From assembly GCF_013373865.1 (NCBI RefSeq), contig NC_050471.1, positions 868,001 through 932,000 of the forward strand: a stretch of DNA of 64,000 nucleotides, in the 5' to 3' direction. Position numbers and translations under genes: made by a program. This document shows positions 1-15,006 of the stretch, piece by piece (the first letter of the stretch is position 1; each line of letters begins with the position of its first letter). Under the pieces are notes generated by a model, which worked only from the letters and a program-made list of their open reading frames with translations, did no database searches and had not been told where the DNA came from. The stretch comes from Monomorium pharaonis (Eukaryota > Arthropoda > Insecta > Hymenoptera > Formicidae).

Positions 1-379
1 AATTAATCACACGAGATATTTATTTTCGATGTGTTTACGAATCTTCTGCGTGGGTTAATAATTGCTTAATGTAATTGTATTTTCTAGTCATATTTTGTCG
101 CAATCGCGGGATAATGCGATGAGACATGGAGCGACTATCTGCCAACTCGAGTCTTGCTGCGGAAATGACATCATAGTGGCCTTATGTATGCACGACGGCC
201 TTCGAGCATTACGAAAACAAACATTGCGGTTCTAAGGCAGCCAACAACTTGCCATTATGAAATATTTAACATATTATATGATAAATATTTGTTGAATACG
301 TTTTATTTTCTTTGTATTTTAAAATTAATTTCGATAAATAAACTGTTATCGTTTTCCGCTTTTGTATAGACTCAGCATT

Positions 380-790
380 CTTTAAGGACAAAATTCATAA
401 ATCGATCTTAAGTTCAAGATCGTTTTAAATCTAGTGACGAGCAGACTTAAGACTTCATTTAACCAACAAAATAACAATATGGCATCTCAAGATCATATTT
501 AAGATGAGCTTGAATATAAGATCAAACTATATGTATACTCTCTAAATCGTAATCAGTGGATATTCACTGATTCACAGTGACATATTTATCTGTGATAATC
601 AGTGAATATTCATCTTTTAGTAATTTTCACTTCAAAATAAATGTATAGTCACTGAAAGATCAGTGTATTTATTTCACTGATTGATAATCAGTAAATGATT
701 ATAAGTATATCACTGAAAGTCAGTGTATTTTCATTGATTTTGTCGAGTTTTCATCGATTGTGATTTAGAGAGTATGAATTCCGTCCTAAG
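380..790. mobile_element. Older foldback element split by the 536-774 insertion
   Basis: With 536-774 removed, the flanks form inverted arms. The left arm has CTTTAAGGACAAAATTCATA then GATCTTAAGTTCAAGATC. The right arm read inward has CTTAGGACGGAATTCATA then GATCTTATATTCAAGCTC. The original element would be about 170 bp. The arms resemble those of the elements at 54222-54372 and 51854-52005. Confidence 0.75.
536..774. mobile_element. Foldback MITE-like element, 239 bp, TA-flanked (nested)
   Basis: The ends are inverted: TACTCTCTAAATCGTAATCA at the left against TACTCTCTAAATCACAATCG read inward from the right. TA at both ends suggests a Tc1/mariner-type target site. The interior contains the hexamer TCAGTG four times and its complement CACTGA four times in about 240 bp. 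No ORF. It interrupts an older foldback element (380-790). Confidence 0.85.
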
Positions 791-3700
791 ATAACATATA
801 ATTCCATTTAACTGAAGATAGAAAATATTATGACTTGAATAATAATTAGCAAGAGAATTTTTAATTTATTTAATGTGTATAAATTCATACTGCTAATAGT
901 AAACTTTAATGCAACTTGTATAATTTTTTATGATAATTTGTAATTATAAATACAGATATTAAAATATTACTAAAATTTATTCCTTCTAAAAAATAGTGAT
1001 ATCATAAAATTGTGCAAGTAAAGTAAAATTTATACTCACATATTTTTTTTATTATTGTACTTTATATATAATATTTGAAATATTATATACTATAAAATGC
1101 AAATGTATAACATTACTGTGAAAACAAGTATCTTAAAAAAATATGTCATATAAGATGTTAATAAAATCTATACCCATCTTCCTATATTTCGGAAACCGCG
1201 AAATCCCTGTATTAATGCTCTACCTTTCCAATCCCCTCAAAAGAGTAATCCTATAAAATAATCGAACACGTAAAGTAAAGGCATGTAATTGGAAATACCG
1301 TGATATCTCGAGAAATAAATAGCGATATTTATTGATAACTATATAAATTACTTCTCTGTAAATTGAAAATAGTCATAACATATATTTTGAGCATTAATCA
1401 AGAATCCATCGTTAAAAAGGGAATATGTACATTTTAAGGAAATATTTCAGAAACTGATTAATAGACAATTTTTGACAACGTACTATCAATAATATTTTTG
1501 TTGCGTAATTCATTGAATACATTTGTTTGTAAATGTTTCATATTAGTTTGCCATTAATTTATCTTGCTTAGTAATGCAACTTTTCTGTCATACAGTATGT
1601 ACATAATACAGAACATGTTGACAGCATACAATATAATTAAAAAGATGACAAAAACAAAGAAAAATAGGTACAGTTTATTATTTGTTTCCAGTGAGAACAC
1701 AAGTGCTATGCTTCTACTAATGTTGTCATTTACGTATCCAGCATGTAAAAGAAGAAGATTAAAACATAAAGTATAAAAGTATAAAAACATAAAAGATATT
1801 TATTTTTTTATACTTTTAAATAAACTATGTATAGATTTTTTATGCAAAAATAAAGTTTCTTATGTCTTTACATAAATTTTTTTAATGTTCCGTATTAGAT
1901 ATCACTTTTTTTCAAATCAACGATTTTGTCACTTTCTGTTTTTTTTTAGTACAATTTAAAAGTTTATCAATATCAATAAATTATTAATATCACTTATAAA
2001 TTCTAAGTAATTTTGTCGAAATTTGATGTTTGTTTTATTCAGATAAACTCATTTCTTCTTTGACAGTCTTTTGAAATCAAGTGTTTCATATCACGTGCCT
2101 TTACCCTATTTCAGGTTTTTATAGTTATAAACTAGAATTTGATTAAACCTACTAGAATTAATTCAACAAGACTTTTTTCAATAATTTTGATTTTATATAT
2201 TGTACATATACATATATAATAAGAATATATATTAATTTATTTTTAATAATAAATTTGTTATAAATTATAATTATTATTCAGTTAATATACTAAATGCATT
2301 TTTATAAACATATAATCAAATATTTAATATAATTAATAAAATAATTTATAGTAACGTTAGAACTATAAGATTCTTGTATCTAAAATAGCAATGCTTAAAT
2401 ACCAAAATTAATAGAATAATAATTAAAAAGTGAACTGACTTATTTTTTTTTAATAATTATAATTGCAACATGTTACTTTTCGGAATCGATGACTAATTTT
2501 TAAGAGAGAGAAAAACTATGCCGGTTATTTTTATAACTGTTACTAGTTACTTCAAAGTAATTTTCCGTGCTCTTGAATATTTCTTAAAGAAAAGGGTGTA
2601 ACTATGAGAGAATTATATTAATTATAATATGTATAATATGTAATTTTATTTTAGATAACACGCAGCTTTGTAACATTATTACTTTTTTAATAAATATGAA
2701 CCTGTATTAGACGATCTTTCAATCGATAAGTTTTATTTTGTTTTTAAAATGCCTTAATAGCAGCAGTGTGCAAACGTTTGATTTTATTAATTACGTATGA
2801 GTCAATAGTGTCGTAAATCTACATGGCAATGTGACGGCCCTATTTGTTCTGTTCTCTATGCAAAATTTTGCTTCTCAATTTCGGATCTCACGTTAGCTCT
2901 CGTACCGAGTATGACGAGAGAAGAACACGTTCTATTATACGAGATTGCGGTCTAATTCAATATGTGAAATGTGTAACGGTGGTCTGAAAAATGTGTTTGG
3001 CTGGAATACGTACGAGATAGCGATCGGTGACAATATTTATTGCGCTCGCTTTTTTTACCTTGCTATACACGGAATAAATATTTCTATGTTATGCTCGACG
3101 TCAGCGTTACAATTTCGCACCTTTTTTGTACGTGTGCTTGGCACGACGAGATAATAGTTGCGAATAGGAGAAACAATATCGTCGAAAATTCTGGAAAATC
3201 GTACCAACGGTTGATAGAGTGGTGTCAGCTCGTGAAAGCGAACCTTTCCAATGTTCCGACATGGTGACATCGCGATCGATGCTATTGCGTATGTACAATA
3301 TCCACATCCACATTAAGCGCTAAACGTAATGCATTTTATGCGATTTCCGTTCGTTAATGACGATTTCGTGATAACGGCGATTTTTATTATGATGATTCTG
3401 TCGTTATTTTACAATCAATGTCGCAGCTTGATTAGCTTCATTCAGGTCCCACCGCTCAAAGAGCTTCATTTAATGTGGTTTCATGTTTGTTTAATGTAAC
3501 GTAACATAATCATAGCGGAACAGGGAAATATATCCGCTTTGAGAGAAATATTTTATTTCATTTTTATTTCTTTCTTTACAACATACGGGAGTTATTTTTT
3601 CGAAATGATACGTAAACTTTCGGGATTCAAGGTATTTCTAAATCGCTGATAACTCTCGTTCAAATATGTATACATATAATTTCATAACGCACTCACGACG

Positions 3701-4878
3701 GATATGTGCATTTTGTTTTATGCATCGCGGCACACGTGAGATGAGCCAGCTCCATCGCGAAAGCCATTGCGACGAGAAATATAATGCAAAATCTTGTCAC
3801 GCGAAAAACAGCGTCGATAGTAAGATGTAACAAGGATTCATTTTTTTATTCTTTACCTATATAAAATAATATTGGGACATCTCCGTTTGCGTTCTCTTTC
3901 CGAGCTTTCAAATATCCATCTTTTTCATTTAATATTTCTACCTTTTTTTTACTATTTTCTAAATTTAACTCATCCATGCTTCTACACGAAAATTAGAGCA
4001 CGTACCAGAACATTTTATTGTAATCCAATGAAAAATATCCTCAGAGAGTTTAAGGTTTTTTTCTGTTCGGCCGTGTGTCATCTAATTCTAACTAATTTTG
4101 GTCGACAAAGTCAATTCAATTATTCAATTAATTTTGATAAATTTGACACTTTACAGCTTTTAATTACCTTTTAATTACTACTCTAATCTCTACTATATTC
4201 TATACCATGCAATAGTACCATGAAAACGTATTTTTAAAAAGTTATATTTATAAGGAATTTATATTTTATAACAAGACATGTAAAATTCATAACACTATAA
4301 AATATATCGGAAACACGAAAATCTCGTCACTCGCTCGTCAGATATACGCTATTCTTCACTTATCTATTTCTACAGTAAAAACAGACGTAGTCTCAATATA
4401 GATCTTTTTCACTCGACTCTACAAAAATTCTTATCTCACCGCCTCGTTCGGTCGATACTTAAAAATATGTTACGCACACAAACATCTCAATATTGGCACG
4501 TACGTAAAAATGTTTTGTATCACTTCAGCGCGTTCATTGTTAAAAAAGTCCAATCTTTCCGTATGTCACGCACATAAGATAGAAAATGCCATTCGCTTAA
4601 GTGCCGCGCGGGCAATCTCGTTCCACCGTTAACTCTTCCTGCTAACTCGATAACAGACAGCGACATATCACTCCGTACGTCCTAGGGCTCGCCGCCATTA
4701 ATAATTAACATTGACGTGGACGCATCGCCTTTGAGTTACGCGGCAGCCGTGGCAACAAAGCTACCGAATATTCGGTCTGGACGACCGACCGACGACGACG
4801 ACGACGTTCGGTCGTCGGGCATCGGAACAGGCGTCGATTCCACGTTTGCTCGCGGTCGTGTGTTTAGCATACATCTGT

Positions 4879-4902
4879 ACACACACACACACACACACAC
4901 AC
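4879..4902. repeat. (AC)12 microsatellite
   Basis: Perfect AC dinucleotide tract within a GC-rich island. Confidence 0.97.
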
Positions 4903-5070
4903 TCCTGTATCGTACATGTGTAGATATGCATATACATGTATACATATATATGCATGTATTCAGCATATTGCGGAGGCTGGTCGATGCTCCGCACATGCCT
5001 ACAGTGAAGAGGATGGCATATACTCTCGCGCGTTACAGAGCGAGGAGGAAAGGGAGGGGAGGGAGGGAGG

Positions 5071-5175
<105 letters not shown>

Positions 5176-7244
5176 GAAGAGACTGATGCTACCTCTCGCG
5201 GGATGGATATGGAAGGGTCCGGTCCGCTGGACACATTATCCCGGTAATATCTGATACGCCGGCGAGACAAAGCTGTAAAGGCCGACGCCGAGAGCGGTAG
5301 CCAACGGGCCGTACCACCCGGGCCGCGGACTCTTCCTCACTCCCCCCTCTCCCTCCCCAAGCCGGACCGGGTAATACGGTATGCGGGTCAGAATCGGCGT
5401 GTGTTGCGCCGCGTTGCGGATATTACGCGCGAATGGTAGCCGATACGTACCCGGTGCGTATTCGGTGGCGGCGAGACAGCGAAACGAAGTGATATGCGAG
5501 TGATGTAATAAAGGGGGGCGCGGGGCATTCGAGGCGAGGGAGGGTGGGATTATATGCGGGTGTACAAGAAGAGATTGATCGCGATGGGGAGGGCAGGGGG
5601 ATGTGATGCGATGCGAGGGTGGACAGTGTAATGCGATGAATTTCGCACGGAAAGAGGGGGACGTAGGGGAGGAGGGAGAGAGGGAGAGGGGAAATGCGAA
5701 AGACAGATGCACGGTTTCGCGAGCGCGGATAATTCGTTGGCGAATAAATCTGCGCGTAGTGTGCGCGACTCTGTAAGTAGATTATAGCGTGAGGTATGCG
5801 CGGTCATTTCAGGGACGTTTATGAAGCCGACTATCACCCGTCAATCGAACGACGATGGTTCGATACCTCCGTTGAAAGTAACACGCCGATCTGCCGATTT
5901 CCACATCTATATCGTCGGAGCTTGGTGGAAACTTAGATTGCAAAAACTTTTACATTTCCACCGTAATTTCGAAATGACGCGTAAATGTCCCAGCCGAAGA
6001 TTTTTAATCTTCGAGCGAGCACCATCATCGACTACAAATGGGTCGAAGAATCCGTGGCTCTTGAGACATCTCGAGGTAATTTATCATGGGTGTGATAGCG
6101 GACAGGAGGAAATAGAGACAGACCGGTTAGCTGGAGGAACCGCATAATAGCGGCCAAAGAAGAAAAGAGGAGGATGTGGAAATAGAAAGAGAGGGATTTA
6201 GATAACGGCGAGGCAGGAGTAACACGCGGGGCGAAGGGAAAGGAAGGAATAGGGGCGAGTGCGGGGTGCAACGGTTGCATTGCCACCGTGTGCATTATTG
6301 AACGCCATAGTGGCGAAACGTTCCAGCGCGTATTCCGTACGTGAGATTGGCCGATGCCTCACGGTAGATCCCGCACGGGGAGCAGCAGCGGGAAAGGGTA
6401 TACGCACATGCATACGCAGCACGAAGGTTCGATTTAGGGGGCAGCCGGGAATTATAATCGTACTTTAATCGGATGTATCTGCTGCAAACGCGCGGGCGCG
6501 GATACGCGATTGCGATCGACGGGCCGACCAGTCGGTTTGTTGTAAAGTGTGCTCCCTCCCCTTTCTCTCTCTCTCTCTCTCGCTCTCTCGTATCGGGTGA
6601 TTCGTTACGGTTTATCGCGAATACCGATGTACAAGCCGCGTGCCGCGCGTGTAATATAATTAGAATATGCATTGAAATGATACAATATTGTTACCACATT
6701 GGGGATGATTAGCTCGACCATGTTGCGCGAATATGAAACTGTCATAAGCTTGGAAGCTTTCAATGGAAAATTTATGTTACAAAACTTGTATTTAACTAAA
6801 GATGATATTAAATAATGTAATAATTATTTCATAGGTGATTCATATTTGATTCTGATTGAATTACAGCCAATTGATTTATTAGATAAAAATTCTATTTAGA
6901 GTTAAAGAAAAAATCAAGTGGGCCTTATTCAGCCTAGGCATCTCCGTTACAATTGCGCCAATATATACGTATTGACTCACCAAGAGTTCTGCAAATCACT
7001 TTATGCCCTATGAGTAGATATTACAAATACCAACTCCGTTTGATCCAACGTAAACGTGCGCGGGTCTTTTACGAGGAACGCACGCAGGATTGTGCAATTT
7101 AGCGAGCAAAAGGAAATTACAGGCGCGTTTTAGGTTGGCGATAGCCGAGAGAAAGGTAACACAGAGATATTATAGGGAACACAGGAAAAGCGGTTACCGC
7201 TCGGTTGACGTTAATTGCGTGTGAGAGAAAGAGAAGGAGAGAGA

Positions 7245-7246
<2 letters not shown>

Positions 7247-7314
<68 letters not shown>
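7247..7314. repeat. (GA)n microsatellite, about 68 bp
   Basis: Pure GA tract, preceded by imperfect GAGAAGGA units from about 7220. Confidence 0.97.
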
Positions 7315-7319
<5 letters not shown>

Positions 7320-8486
7320 GAAAAAGAATAACACAAAATCGACTACACATATAACCGATAAGAGGAGAAGGCGCGTTATTTGATGTATCTATTGTTCGAT
7401 CGATAGGTCGTTCGATTTTTTCGTCGAGTGAGTTGCGTATACAGTGTAGACGCGATAATATGTTCATCCGCCAAATTGTCACTGATGTTTGCCGTGCGGC
7501 GTTATTTCGGAGTGCCACGAGTTGAACGAATCGGTTGACGAGTATCGGAGAATGTATTAAGTTCCTCTATCTCGCCCAACTTGATTTTCCGTTGGTGCGT
7601 TCGTCCGTCGGGTATCACCGGGGATCTCGCCCTATCTTGAAACTCCCATGTTTTTTCATCGATAGCCGCTAATTTCGTAGATTGTTGGAATTATGTTTCT
7701 CTTAATGACGTGTTTCGTTTTTCAGAGAAAGAATGTAATAGTAGTATTTTTAAAAAGCGTTATAACTTTTCCTTTCCTTTACGAAATAGACAGTAATCCC
7801 TTTTTTCTGATTTACATACAAATACTCTCTTATATTATGCCACAGTGACATAAATCTACTTACATATTATTAGTTAATGCTATACCGAAACTACAAACAA
7901 TTTTTCAACTTCTTCCGCTGCCGCCACTTATTTCAAAGCTTAATAGTACTTGCGAAAATCTTCCAAAGCTCATTATCCCGCGAATCTCCCGAGGAATCTG
8001 TATCAAACGGTCATATTGCGCCGCAAGTTTCACCGAATCCGGCCGTATAACGAGTAATCAGCTTTCTCTTGATTATAATCCAATTGCAAGGGAGGACTCG
8101 AGGCAGAAGATGTCGAACTCGAAGCGCGATCCGGCGGCGTCGTAAATTTTCGCCGTTGGAAACTCGTTACACAGACGAGCGCGCACGACGGGCGGCGCGC
8201 GGCGGCGCGGAGAAATCTTGCCTGCAGAAATTTGAAGGGTTTCAAGAAATATTATAAGGATCTTCCGGAGAGAGGGGAATCCGTTCTGTGCGTGCGTGAT
8301 TCCCCGGAGTGCCATCAGACCAGCTACCTCGAAAAGTTTCGTGCCCGGGATCTGACGGGAGCGCCTTTACACGCGCGGCACTATCTCTTGCTCTCACGCG
8401 TGCTCCAGTCCTCTCTCGGACTATCCTCTCTCGGCTCCCTGCTCTCACTACCTCTCCGGATTTATTTTTATGTACCTTCTTTTCTT

Positions 8487-8491
<5 letters not shown>

Positions 8492-8564
<73 letters not shown>

Positions 8565-8571
8565 TGTGTGT
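8492..8571. repeat. Compound (CT)n(GT)n microsatellite
   Basis: About 55 bp of CT switches at 8547-8548 into about 24 bp of GT without a spacer. Confidence 0.98.
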
Positions 8572-10552
8572 TTCTTCTTAGGTAGCGTCGAGGGATCGGA
8601 TACTATCAGTACGACTACGAACAGTGGATACGTATCGTTTTATATTATTCACTACATAGTCGGGCATCACGCATAAGAGGGATGTCGGAGTTCCAATAAG
8701 TGCTATCTCGACGTTATTCTTCTCTCTTTTCGCCGTCCCGTGTTTGCGAATTCACAGATCCCCATCGTGCTTTATGCGCCTCTCGTCTCTTTATACACCA
8801 CCGCCGTTGTTGTTTTTCGCCGTTATCCCGACTCGACGTTGTTATCGCGCTACATTATTGTCGAAAATTCAACGGGTTTTTTTCTCCCCGTAACGCCCAG
8901 TGGATCGAAACAATGAAAATCGGTAGACATGAGCTAACAGATACCTCCGTGATTTTTTTACTTCAAACTATGAAAAACTACGATCAAACCGTAACTTAAT
9001 CGAAATTGGAAAAAAAGCGATATATTTTATTGATACTTTTTCCATTATCATCACTTTAACAACGTCATAATTCTAGAATTACTGATAAAACATGACTTCT
9101 ATTTTAAATTACATAATGAAAGTCTTATATCTATCTATAACGTTGTTTATGCATATTCAATCTGACACTTAAATTTTATAGTTGTTTTTCGCGTTCAGTT
9201 ATAAGAATACATCTATATATAATAACTATGTACTTGCGTGTGTTCTATTCAAACAGAAATATCTCTCATAATTGTACTTTTTTTAAGCTTATAAAAAATT
9301 GATCGTATATGACTAAAACATGGATATTACTCCATCACATTTTTACTTCAAATATTTGTCAAATTTGAAGGCCCGAAAATGTTCGTGATATATAAGTGAG
9401 TAATAAATCTCTTTATATCTTTTATCCAATGGTGTATATGTATAACGTCTGCTTTCATAAAAAATTGCTTCAAACAACATAGTTAAAGCACATTTTCAGA
9501 AAAAGACGTTAATTTTATTGCAATTCTTTTATTGGGGAAAAAAGGAAATTTGAGAATCACAATTTTCGGAGAGTATTATTCAGTACGTTTATTCACTCCT
9601 AATTATATTTTAAAATGCATGGAAGATATGAATGCCGAGTTACGATTATAAGAAAAATGTCACGTCCACTAATTCCGATGTTTCGATCCACTGTGCGACG
9701 TCTCGTTCCGCTTGCATATAACATGAGTTTACTAGTCTTTTTACCTTTCTTTTGCCTTAATGGCATTTTTATACAACATGATGCCGACATTGATGATATA
9801 TCAGTAAAAAGGAACCCACACGAGATGGAAAACGGTTCATCTAAAGATTTTAACTCATTTTAGAAGAATATACAACAATTTTAGATAATTTAAACTATTT
9901 ATATTTATGTATTACCTTCCTAAACAAGTTAATCTATGAATAAACTGCAGTCTGTGCGGGTATTACAATTGACATCATCAAATCTCATTCGATTAGTTAA
10001 TATTACCGTTATCATACATTATCGCGGCGGAACATATTCCTGGAATTATCGGAATTTATCGACTCATCGATAGATTATGTCAAATACGTCGTGAGATCGT
10101 GACAGCCGACAGGTTTAAAATCTTGTTATATCGCGCTTTGTCTCCATAAATTACTGATTAACTGCTAATAATTCATTAGCCGATATTCTGCGAAATGCAA
10201 ATTACCCGACAAGAACTTATTAACTCACGCGAGTGAAACGAAACACCTCACGCCTCTCTTTTTCCACCCCTCGGCATCGTCGGATGGAGAGCCCTTATTA
10301 CACCTTCACTCACTCGAGCCGGTGTCTCTCGCTCGTGTGTGTATCCGCCGAGTAAGAGCCCCGACCCTTTCCTGCCCTGAAGTAGCCTCCGTTACGGCCA
10401 ACAAGTGCGCTGTCGTTTGCCGACTAATTAATTCATGGACTTGGTTTACCCTGACGAACCTACAGCTTCGCTCCAAGACGGTGGAGATAACTCCAGGACA
10501 GTTCGTGCCTTGTCGCTTTTAAGGTCTCTTAAACGATCTCCCCCTCTGTTTG

Positions 10553-10555
<3 letters not shown>

Positions 10556-10615
<60 letters not shown>
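10556..10615. repeat. (CT)30 microsatellite
   Basis: Pure CT tract inside a GC-rich island spanning about 10230-10800, in which no gene was recognised. Confidence 0.98.
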
Positions 10616-10617
<2 letters not shown>

Positions 10618-11918
10618 GCCGCGTTCTTGCTGCTGTCCTTTCCTTGCCATACCATAGCTCAACTCCACTTCCGTCGTCTTCGCTACCTCGCCTCCGGCGG
10701 TGTATCTGCCTCGGTGTACATTACAGCAAGCACGAGCGCGAGTGTCTTGCGTTTACATTGGACCGAGATTAAACCAAGTTTCAGCTCGATAAATTCTCCA
10801 ACTTAACGGATTAATGTATCAAACTATGGCGAACGGACTGTGCGATGAATCATGGAAAGGGCAAGTTCGTTCTTCGAATATTTCTTTAATAATCGATCTT
10901 TAATAATCGTCCCGTCAATTTTTTCTTAATGACAACAATTTATGTCACTATTGTAGTACAACAAAGATTACGGCAATGCAACCGTAACGCTAATTGCAAC
11001 AACAAATTATTTATAAGTTTTTTACATTTAGCCTTAGTAACAGCAGTAATAGTAGTTTAGCAGTCTTTCGTTCTAATTGTTATAGTTCATCTATTTAATT
11101 TAGAGTTCATCGATCGTATTTGCCGAGACAGATAGGGTATCCGCAAAATTTCATCGATCCCATACACCGATCCCTATAGTCCGCTTCGTCGACTCGTAAG
11201 TTGCATTGTTTCCTGATCTTCCTGTACGCTCCCGGGAGTGGCTTTCGTTTCTGCGGTCGGATTCGAGATCCCCCTGTAGAGAAGGGCTCTTTCGACGATG
11301 TCTTCTTACCCGTACCTTCTTCGCCAATCTCTCGACGTCGATACTTGTTCCGAAGTTGAAACGTCGAGTGACCTCGGCGGTCGCTTAATCGGTCAAAGAC
11401 GCAACGTGAACGCGCCCGGCTGTGTGCTCTTCCGCGCTGCAGTCACGAAGAAAAATCGCCCCGGTCCGCTCCGACGATCTTTCCTGCCCGTTTCGAAGTC
11501 AATAAAGCCGACAGAAGTGTGGAACTTTCCTGATCAAAGATATCGGGACGCGGCCGCGCCTTCGAAGATACGCGTTTTCTCTCAATTTGTACTAACAGGC
11601 GAATCTTTCTTTCCGCTATTTTGACGGCTCTCCAGTACGATGGGATCGAAGAGATTTTGAGGAAAGTCGTTGTGTAACATAATACGTATTTATAGAAGAA
11701 TCTTAAGTGCTTAAAGCTATCTCTCCTTGAATATTTTCACGCTCATAACTTATCTAAAGGCTAGATTTTTTATTATTAACCCTTTGTGGACTAGCGACCC
11801 CGTTTTGGACCTCACACTCTGAATATTTTGTAAACTACTCGCTCGATTTTCATGAAACTTTATCTATGAAATAATTTAATACTGCTTCATTCAAATTTGA
11901 GATTAAAAATAAAAATAA

Positions 11919-12165
11919 TACGCTGTAAAAACATGTGTGTAAAACATATTTTAAAGCATGTTAAAGTATCCACTTTTAACACACAAAATTGGCATGTTAA
12001 ATTGACACATCGATAAAATAATCTGTCATTAAAACACACTTCTATTACTAAAAACAAATTCTTTTAACATATTTTTCAATTTAACATGCCAATTTTATGT
12101 GTTAAAAAGACATATTTTAACATGTTTAAAACATGCTGTTTTAACACATTTGTTTTTAGAGTGTA
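11919..12165. mobile_element. Foldback MITE-like element, 247 bp, TA-flanked
   Basis: Long inverted arms of about 95 bp at roughly 80 percent match. The outer ends are TACGCTGTAAAAACA and TACACTCTAAAAACA; the inner arms share AATTTAACATGCCAATTTT and its complement. TTTAAC or GTTAAA occurs about eight times. It is flanked by TA and sits in an AT-rich stretch. No ORF. Confidence 0.85.
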
Positions 12166-14942
12166 ATTATTTAAATTGGACCGCTTAAGCAAATAAAGAA
12201 GTGCCAACTGCAGTTGCAAGTTGCTACCTATAATACTATTTTATTTATTTGCAAACATAAAAATTCAATATCAGACAGACATAATTTTCTAAAATAATTT
12301 AATTATCGTAAAACTTGGTTCTCGAGAATTGTTGATATTTCTACGAGATAACAAAATTTCAATTTTTTTTAAGCTTGCACCCCAACAGAGTAGAACAAAC
12401 GCCTATAAACTTTCAAATTCTGATTACAAGTTTTTATGGAATGAGTTTCTCCTTTATTTGAGATTATTTTCTTAAATTCTGGTATTTTTGATATTTACAT
12501 TTTCACAAATTTAATAATTCTTCTAAACTTCTTAAAAGATTCATGAGTTTTATCAGATTATTTTTTTTTTTATTTATCCGTCATATTAATAGATATATTC
12601 ATATATCTATCATGTAAGGGATAAAAGTCATTTCTTCATTAAAATTAAATTGTACTACTCTTTTGAACGACATTTAGTCAAGATTTATTGACCTTGCTAT
12701 GTGTTGTGTAGCGAAAGATTTTTAAATCTACCCTTTCTCCACAATATTAAATTTCAAGCTCATCGATATTCCGGGCAGTTCTGAGTATTTTCTGCAACCT
12801 CGAAGCTTCGAAGACGTGAACATCGCTTCACCCCCTCTACTCCTAACGCGAAGCCAACTTGATATTCGCGTATAACTGTCGCTAGTATGCGATACGTCTA
12901 ACGCGCGATAATTGCCAGCGTGGCAGTAAGTTTACGCGACTTTGATGTGCCTCTAATACGTGTCTCTTCGTCGTATTCAGCAGCGTAGAATCGGACTGAC
13001 GGATAAATGGGTTTTGCCTGTACTCGCACATATTCGGTCGGTGTTTATGAGAGACAAACGTAAATGCGCCGGTAAAACCGGCGTGCGGCGCGCATCTCCG
13101 TAATCCGCAAGAAAATATGTCAGCCGGAAGAGCTGAGAGCCCGCTAGATTAACCACAGCTATCTCGGTTAAACTTCATCTGGCAGAGGAGAGAACGTCGG
13201 GGTCGACGTCATAGACCTTTTGAAAAATAATACAGGCAGATCTTCAGGTTAAAACATCTCGAAAAATGTCCGAAACTCACGTCCACAAAACCCCCGCATC
13301 GTTCGCAAATATTTCAGACCTCCCAGATTTTTTTGCATCCGAGTAAGCTCCTCTTGATAGCCTTTCTTCCATCGTGTTTCCGCGGAAACGATGGGAAAGG
13401 GGATGGTCCGGTTACAGCGTGGCAGTACCGCCAACGAGGTGGTATCCGATGACATAGACGAGGAAGGCCCTGAGATAATACCTTTGTACCAACCACCGGC
13501 ACGAGCGGTTAAAGTTCAGGCAGGTAGTTCAAAATGGTGAAGGTACAGCCCCCCGCATGCACGCGAGGACGGGGACAACAAGAGCGGCACCGATGCATCT
13601 CAGGCCTCTCGCCGTTTCTCCGGTGAAGTGTGTGAAAAAATACAGGGACATGCGAAATGTCTCTTCTCCACGGGGAGATTGCGTCCTTCGATTTACCTAC
13701 CTAACGAGTTTACGTGCGGCAGTTACTTTATAAGATAACAAAAATCAAGGATATTAGGGTGTAATAAATTTACAGAACGTTTGCAACATTTATGCTAGTA
13801 AATAGAGATGTTAATTGTTAATTTCCGATAACTTTAAACATTCGAGAAAAGTAACAGCCCTACTATTAAATGTGACTACATTTTAAATCATCCATAATTA
13901 GAGGCTCACTTCGCTTTGCCTCGAAATCTTCAATTGAGGGGACGCAGGTCACAAAGCACGACAAACATTTTCTCTTTTTCGTGGGTTCTCGTATAATTAC
14001 GTTAATTTGTAATATTTGCGCTGCGACAGTAGAAGAAAATTAAAAAGCTGTTAATATTTCAATACGGTAAAATCATCAGCGTACAGTACGTCTACCAGAT
14101 TTTCGCGGGATCTTACGGCGATTCTTTTTTCACATTTCTAACCATCACTTTTCCAGACAGTCAAGCCCCCGGCGGGGGACTGGCATCCATTTTTCAGCGA
14201 GTAGATCGCAGATTCTTTTGTACATTTCCAACGACAGTTTCTTTAATAGTCAAACAGTCGGGGCGAAACGCCTTCTCCCTTCTGCTTTTTCAACAAACCG
14301 GTCATAATTCCGCGTACTTGAACTCACCCCCTCCCCCCCCCCTCGGTCGCTCAAGCGTAATTCTCGTCTCGCTCGAGAGACTCAGATTAAATTCCCCTTC
14401 GTTACGACTAAGCTACGCGGTAAAGGTCGTAACTCGCGAAAAGCTCCACGAGAGAAACGGACGTGCGATATCACCGGACACTCGTCGTCAGCGCATAAAT
14501 GGCCGCGGGGCGACGATGCTCGGCTATGCCTTCGCGCGCGGCACACTGTTGCGTCTTCTGACTGAGGTCGGCACGGACACCGGCCCGCATGCAAATGCGC
14601 TGAGGGTGCACAATCAAAGCACTGGCAGGACGATACATATTCAAGCGGCCGGGCCGGCCGGCGCGGACAAACATCGTACCGGATACGGGCACAACGGTTT
14701 AAGGCTGATTCGCGCTTAGCTGCACGAATCAACGTTTCCTTCTGACGAGAATCTGATGTCGGAGTTCGTGTGGATTATCGTCGCATCTATGTGTAAGGAA
14801 TCATAAGAAAAATATTTATGTATTGTTGAATAATATCGTTAAAATGTTCTCGCTTTACTAAAAAGAATATTCTATGTATAAAATAATTTTCTTTTAAAAT
14901 TTGCTTGCGATTTGCTTGCGAAATTATAACTCATGAGACTTC

Positions 14943-15006
14943 GGAACATGAACTTTGAAAAATTTTGCTACATTTTTTAGTAAAATTCTTTAAAGTCCAT
15001 GTTGTC
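14943..15006. other. Compact hairpin, about 28-bp arms
   Basis: GGAACATGAACTTTGAAAAA and the following TTTTGCTA pair imperfectly with TAGTAAAATTCTTTAAAGTC and the following CATGTTGTCC, leaving a loop of about 7 bases. It could be a tiny foldback element or a miRNA-like hairpin; nothing else supports an RNA gene. Confidence 0.4.
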
